From: Voacanga thouarsii
Lineage: Eukaryota > Streptophyta > Magnoliopsida > Gentianales > Apocynaceae
Assembly: GCA_026120185.1 (NCBI GenBank)
Contig: JANUWF010000008.1
Coordinates: forward strand, 2,542,001 to 2,606,000
Length of the DNA stretch: 64,000 nt
Direction of reading: 5' to 3'
The notes under the pieces were generated by a model. The model was given only the letters and a program-made list of their open reading frames with translations, made no database searches and was not told the DNA's origin. Position 1 is the stretch's first letter. Each line of letters opens with the position of its first letter. A program made the translations under genes and the position numbers. Shown piece by piece: positions 58,985 to 64,000 of this stretch.

Positions 58985-61529
58985 ATGACTAGAGGAAAGC
59001 AAAAGCAAACAATTTGTCAAGGAAACAATGGCCATGAAGAAGGCAGAACTGTTGCTATGCAAGATGCATCTAATGTTGAAGGGGTGGCCAACAATCATAC
59101 TCAAGAGAACGTGGTTCAACTAGATGTATATGTTGTTGAAGATGTACCTAACTCAGCGCAATGTAACAGCCAAAGATGTGAGTTAGGGTCTTCACAAACA
59201 CATGAACCTAATAAACTTTTCTTTGCTTAGGATGGAACATAAGTTAAAACTTATTTCTTTTTTTTGACTTTCTCTTTTTCAGCTCATTTTATTGGTGAAT
59301 TCTTTTACTGAATTAGTTGCTTTCATGTGTTAACGAATTAAATCACTGTAGAACCCTTGCAGATGATGAAAATGGTAAAGACATTAATGCAACTAGAGAA
59401 GTTACTAAGGCATGGTGGTCAAAGTATGATGGTTTTTATCCTCATTGGAGCAAAGTCCTTTTGTCGACAAGAGACATTTGGTTCTCTATTTTTTGGGTAA
59501 GTTAATAGTTGGTTTAGATTTTACAATTATACATGGTTAAACCTTGATTAACGTGGAAATAGATGTATATTATTGTATATCTATTGACGTGGACATTTAG
59601 TTCTCTTTTTTTTGAGTAAGTTTTTTTTATTAGTATTCATCGGTTTGGCCCTTTTGTTTATGTGATTTCCAAATTTTTGTTGGCTTCATAAAGGTTATCT
59701 ATCAAAATAATAATAATAAAAAACCTTGGAATATCCTGCATTGGTGCCGGTATTATTATAATGGCTTTGGACACAAAGTATCTTACAGACCTGCTTACAA
59801 TATGCGTAACTATAAACATCATGCATATCCTATGGATGCTTTAAAAATTACAATTATAATATTCTAATATACTCTAAAGTTAAAATAGTTGCTTTAATAC
59901 ACAATTTTTAGGCAAGGTTTACATGGGATCCAACCATGGATGCATCAGTTAGGAACTCTTTTGAAACAATTGGAAGTACCAGCTTGAAAAACAATTTGAA
60001 CAAGGCAAAAGCGGATAGGAAAAAGCCAAATTATATGAATGAAAATTTCCATGAAAAGGAAAAAGACTTTTTTTTTGGGTATTAGAAGTTTTGAAACGTC
60101 AGTTCGAAGTCAACAAGTCAAATCGATTAAATGACCGTGAAGACCTTGGACCGTCTACTCACTGTGGTGGCTCAATATCTGCAACCAAGCGCATCATACA
60201 TCATGTATGTGTCTTTTTGCAATTCTAATTTAAGTTATCTATGTTCTATTGATGTTTGAATACTTATCTAAATTCAAGCAACTTTTCTTATAATTTATAA
60301 TTTCATATGGCACGGGAAAAAGAATTGAAAAGGATGCTAAATCACTCTGAGATCTATTTTTCAGGGAAGTACTTGGAAAAGAAAAACAAGTTTGTTGATA
60401 AGCAGGCTGAACATATTTGGGTAACCTTGAGAACGTTCTTTGATTGTACATTATATTTATATATGTATGTGTTTTTTATTGATGATGAATCTGTTGTGGA
60501 AATTGAAGCTAATGGAGATTGCAAGGATTTTATGGCAGTGGTAGTATTACCAATAGGGAAAAGGAGATTCTAAAATTTTTGGAAGGAGTCCAAGGAAATT
60601 TATGTGAGTTTAGAGAGTGACTTTGATATGAGGAGTGAAATTTTTTTATTGCAATGACTTTGTTTATGTGAATTTGTATAGTGGTTTTGTTTGTTAGAAA
60701 AGGGGATGCAAACTGTAGACTTTGATTGCAGTGTAGTATACTTATGAAAGTATTTAAAATTTAGCTTGTGTATTTTCCAGATTTATGAATTTTCAAATTA
60801 CTTAAGAAAAATGCAAGCTGTAGCCCTTTGGATTTAAAATACTCAGTTTTGTTGTAGAATTTAGCTTATAAGTAGTAGCAAGGCTGTAAACTTTCATATG
60901 CAGTAAACTTGTGAATTTCTAAATTTCTTTTCCTTCAATGCCTCTGATTGTTGACTATTTTTTTTTTTTATTGTAAGGACCGATTTCTTGGTGGTGTACA
61001 TGATCAGGAAAAGAATTCCCATGGGCCCCAAGAGGTAATATTAAATATTAGCATGAAAGATGAGTCACTTTTAGCTTTTAGAAAATATAATGACCTATGG
61101 GTAAATGTGGTGGGAAAGGTACAACAGGGTCGAGTTTATGGCTTTGGAAATGCTGGTAGATCATTCCTTGGACTGGATGATTGCAACACATCCTCGCCTG
61201 CAGTCCCACCTCCACCCCTACTTGCCATGGTTGATCCTGCTGCAATTGTCCAATGTGATGCCTTCACCAATGCCTTGAATGAATAGTTAGCAAAACTAAA
61301 AGAGTAGCAAGGAGAAGAAGTTGAAACATTGTTGGAGGAAAATAGGGAATTACGAGATGGTCAACAGCAGCTTTGTGATTTACTGAATCGACAAGAACAA
61401 TGCATGGTGGAACTATTGCAAATTAAAAAATCACAATACATTGAGTAGTGCACTAGGATGGGTGTCAATCCTATGCCCTTTGGTGAGAAAAAAGATGATG
61501 GCAATGTTAAGTCTGAAAATGATGAGTAA
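58985..61529 (+). pseudogene. Transposase_24-like (plant En/Spm-associated) gene remnant with intron-like gaps
   Basis: Coding blocks lie in order with splice-like borders. Block 1, 58985-59230: MTRGKQKQTICQGN. Block 2, about 59341-59496: TKAWWSKYDGFYPHWSKVLLSTRDIWFSIFW, by parts, ending at a GTAAGT donor. Block 3 starts after TTTTTAG at 59912: ARFTWDPTMDASVRNSFETIG and LNKAKADRKKPNYMNEN, then a frameshift in a T-run (about 60068-60076), then NKSNRLNDREDLGPSTHCGG. Block 4, about 60307-60440: NKFVDKQAEHIW. Block 5 starts after TTGTAAG at 60978: DLWVNVVGKVQQGRVYGFGNAG, a Pro-rich run and a heptad-rich tail. I recognise the PSTHCGGS, FVDKQAEHIW and GRVYGFG features from Transposase_24 proteins. 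Three TAG stops in the tail each replace a likely CAG. It follows LTR D's leader in place of gag. Confidence 0.75.
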
Positions 61530-61720
61530 AGGGAGATGAAGGCCACGAGTTTCATGTTTTGTAGACCTTACTGTTGGAAATATGGGTAGAGAAGGACTTT
61601 TGGAAGCCAAATATACAGGCTGACATTTTGTATAGAACTATGGCTTTGGATTTCTTTGAATTGTTAGCATGAAATGCCTTTATTTTTTGTTGATGTAACA
61701 CATAAGTCACTTTCAGCATA

Positions 61721-61880
61721 TGTACTGCAGAAGTTAATTTTTATAGTCTGTGCTGCAGAAGGCATTCTTAGCATAGGTACTGCAGAAGGTATTTTTTGTT
61801 GACAGGTACTGCAGAAGGCATTCTTATCATGGCTATATGAAAAGGCATTTTTTGTGGACATGTACTGCAGAAGGCATTAT
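61721..61880 (+). repeat. 28-bp tandem repeat, about six copies
   Basis: Core TACTGCAGAAGGCATT (PstI site inside) starts at 61723, 61751, 61778, 61807, 61834 (degenerate) and 61863, spacing 27-29 bp. It lies just downstream of the Transposase_24-like remnant. Confidence 0.9.
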
Positions 61881-62040
61881 TTGAATTGTGGAAACAATAT
61901 TGTACCTTTTCATTCCACTTTTTCTTGCAAATACAGAAGTCCTAGTGCAAATCTGTCAAGGTGTGGTCGGGAAATATACCTTATTAATGGCATTCTTGGT
62001 ATTCTTAGTATATTCTTGAAATATACCTTACTGATGCCAT

Positions 62041-62903
62041 GAAGATAGTGATTCTATATAAATTTATGCATTGCTTTAAAAATTAAATTTTAATTAAATT
62101 ACATAATAAAGAAATTTGATTTTAAATTAAATTAAATTATTAATAATTTAATAAAAATAAAAAGTTAATAAATTGTCAAATTTTTATTTTAAAAAATTAT
62201 AGACAAATTTGTTGACTAATTAAATTAAATCATTATAATTTAATAAAAATAAAAATTAAATATTCTATCAGAGACAATATATATTAATATTCTATTTTAA
62301 CAGATTTAAGTGTATATTATATATATATATATATATATATTAACATACTGAATTAGTTATATAATATATATATATATATAAATACATATTAATATATTAT
62401 ATACAAGATAAACATATATATTAAAATATATATTAATTATATATACTTGTATGTTAATATATATGTATATATATGTATATAAATATATTTATTAATTTAT
62501 TAAAAAGGTATATTAATATATATTTATGTTTGTATGTGTGTGTATGTATATATATATATATATATATGTAATAATATATATCTATGTATGTATATACATG
62601 TATACATATTTATTAGGATATCAAAAAGTCTATTATATATAATATGTATGTATATATATATATATATATTAACATGCTAAAATAGTGTGTATATATAATA
62701 TATATTAATAGGATTTATTAATATATATTTTTATATATTAAAATAGAATATTAGTTGCATTATATATATATATATATCTGTGTGTGTGTGTGTGTGTGAA
62801 TGGGTATATATAAGTATATATTTATGTATGTATGTATATGAATATGTATATATATGTGTGTGTGTGTGTGTGTATACATATATAAATATATACAGATATT
62901 ATG

Positions 62904-62946
<43 letters not shown>

Positions 62947-63249
62947 TATGTGTATATTCTAAATTTTTAGGAAGTATACATATATGTGTATATTCTAAAA
63001 CACACACACACACATGTGTGTGTGTGTGTATTTACATATATGTGTATATTCTAAATTTATATATTTATTCTAAAATAAATATATTAGTATATTCTAAATA
63101 TATATATATACGCATATATATATACATATATAAATATATAGATATATTATATATATAATAAATTAATATATATTTATGAATATTTAGGAAATATTCTAAA
63201 TTTTTTGTCGCCAATAGCCCTTTTGGTGAGGCAATATTTGGTTTGGTGT
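62041..63249. repeat. AT-rich simple sequence with TA and TG/CA tracts
   Basis: 1.2 kb of TATATA and TTAA-type sequence with (TG)n at about 62779-62798 and 62855-62872. A self-complementary (CA)n(TG)n joins at about 63000-63028 (CACACACACATGTGTGTGTG). Repeated TATGTGTATATTCTAAA units lie at about 62945-63060. No gene; the open frames are dinucleotide artefacts. Confidence 0.9.
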
Positions 63250-64000
63250 TGTAACACCCCACTACCTAGGCCCAACAGGGCCGGAGATGTCGCCTCGTCC
63301 AAAGAACAAGAGATCTTTATAACCAAGTCACACAACAAAAATAAAACAATACATTGAAATTAAAAACTTATTACAACCCAAAAATTTAAGAACAAATCCA
63401 AAAATAAATTGTTCACTATCATCTCTCAAAGCATTACATAAAATAAATAACACAATATCTTCCAAGCAGGCAACAACTAGCTACTCATCCCCATAGTAGG
63501 ATCGACCTGAAATCATGATAAAAAGGGTGATGAGATAAAAATCTCAGAAGGTCTGTGTGTGCTTTAAGTGTCCAGATAAAACAGTTCATAAATGCAAGTT
63601 GTAGAACTTCATAAGGAAAAGTACTGGCAAGTATTAAACAATGTTAAAAACCAAGAGTGGTATTTTCTTCTTTTCAAACCATATAAGTGCGCAATAAACA
63701 CAACCACTCAAAAGGGCGGCCATGGGTTACCACACGTTAGGCCCCATAACCATACAACGGTCAGAATGTCACACTTTGTGTGGACTGACAAAAGGTAGGT
63801 GTATGGCCTACCAGGTAAGATACTCCTTCTCTACACCCAAACAAAACTGGTTGTCCATTCCGGCAACACACAGTCCACATGACTGAAACTTGCTAGCTCG
63901 GACTGGTATAACCTAATAGTACTGTCGCTTTTCCAAGTTGAGTTCATCTCCTGGAGGTGGCCTCCTGCCAGAAGACTCGCTCTTGCTCTTCAAAACTAGT
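63250..64000 (-). repeat. LTR J, start of another long TGTAACACCC-type LTR (partial)
   Basis: Begins TGTAACACCCCAC at 63250 and follows H's left part in order: GTCGCCTCGTCC (about 63289), the AATCTCAG block (about 63540), ACACTTTGTGTGG (about 63771), CTAGCTCGGACTGG (about 63893) and CTGGAGGTGGCC (about 63951). It runs off the right edge. By comparison with H and I it is the same family, orientation as H (inferred). Confidence 0.8.

Overview
This window is plant nuclear DNA, most likely from a eudicot. It is AT-rich and almost entirely built of transposable elements in different states of decay. The evidence is LTR pairs, 5-bp target-site duplications (TSDs), initiator-Met-tRNA and GGCGCC-type primer sites, broken Ty1/copia and Ty3/gypsy polyproteins, one CACTA terminus and a spliced-looking En/Spm-associated (Transposase_24-like) pseudogene. 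I found no intact host gene, rRNA, tRNA or CRISPR array, and nothing suggests a prokaryote or organelle. Element names used here (E, Copia-1, F, B and so on) are local labels. All homology calls come from reading translations by eye, not from searches.

Layout, left to right. 1-2123: minus-strand gypsy element E (gag start, primer site, LTR). 2124-6228: flank holding a CACTA terminus with subterminal repeats (about 4535-5175). 6234-18023: Copia-1 (+), with two LTRs and TSD GTTCC, interrupted by a solo copia LTR (G, 11215-13258, TSD AATAC). 18355-20725: decayed chromovirus-type gypsy pol (Gypsy-1, +), ending in a polypurine tract and LTR K. About 23228-26360: minus-strand gypsy (Gypsy-2) with gag and protease but no RT, RNase H or integrase. 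From 26361 on there is a nested stack: copia LTR A carries full-length minus-strand copia F (26715-39537, TSD AGAAC). F carries solo LTR H (29984-33353). A is then cut by plus-strand copia B (from 40724), which carries solo LTR I (46485-51321, TSD GGGAA). B's 3' LTR is cut by minus-strand copia C (54536-57196), and C is cut by gypsy-type LTR D (57197-58619). D's primer site and leader lead not to gag but to the Transposase_24-like gene remnant (58985-61529), a 28-bp tandem repeat and AT/GT simple sequence. 63250-64000 is the start of another long LTR (J).

Nothing here works together as a pathway. The copia elements F, B, A, C and G belong to one LTR family (start TGTTRGAATGTATGCC). H, I, J and K share TGTAAYACSCC-type ends and, through K's attachment to Gypsy-1, probably belong to one long-LTR chromovirus family. 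E and D share LTR ends, primer-site position and leader. Coding parts carry many stops, several of them C-to-T or G-to-A changes such as CAG to TAG, as expected of long-methylated DNA. The most unusual observations are the transposase-like gene behind a retrotransposon leader, the GC-palindrome islands in otherwise AT-rich LTRs and leaders, and the deep nesting readable from TSDs.
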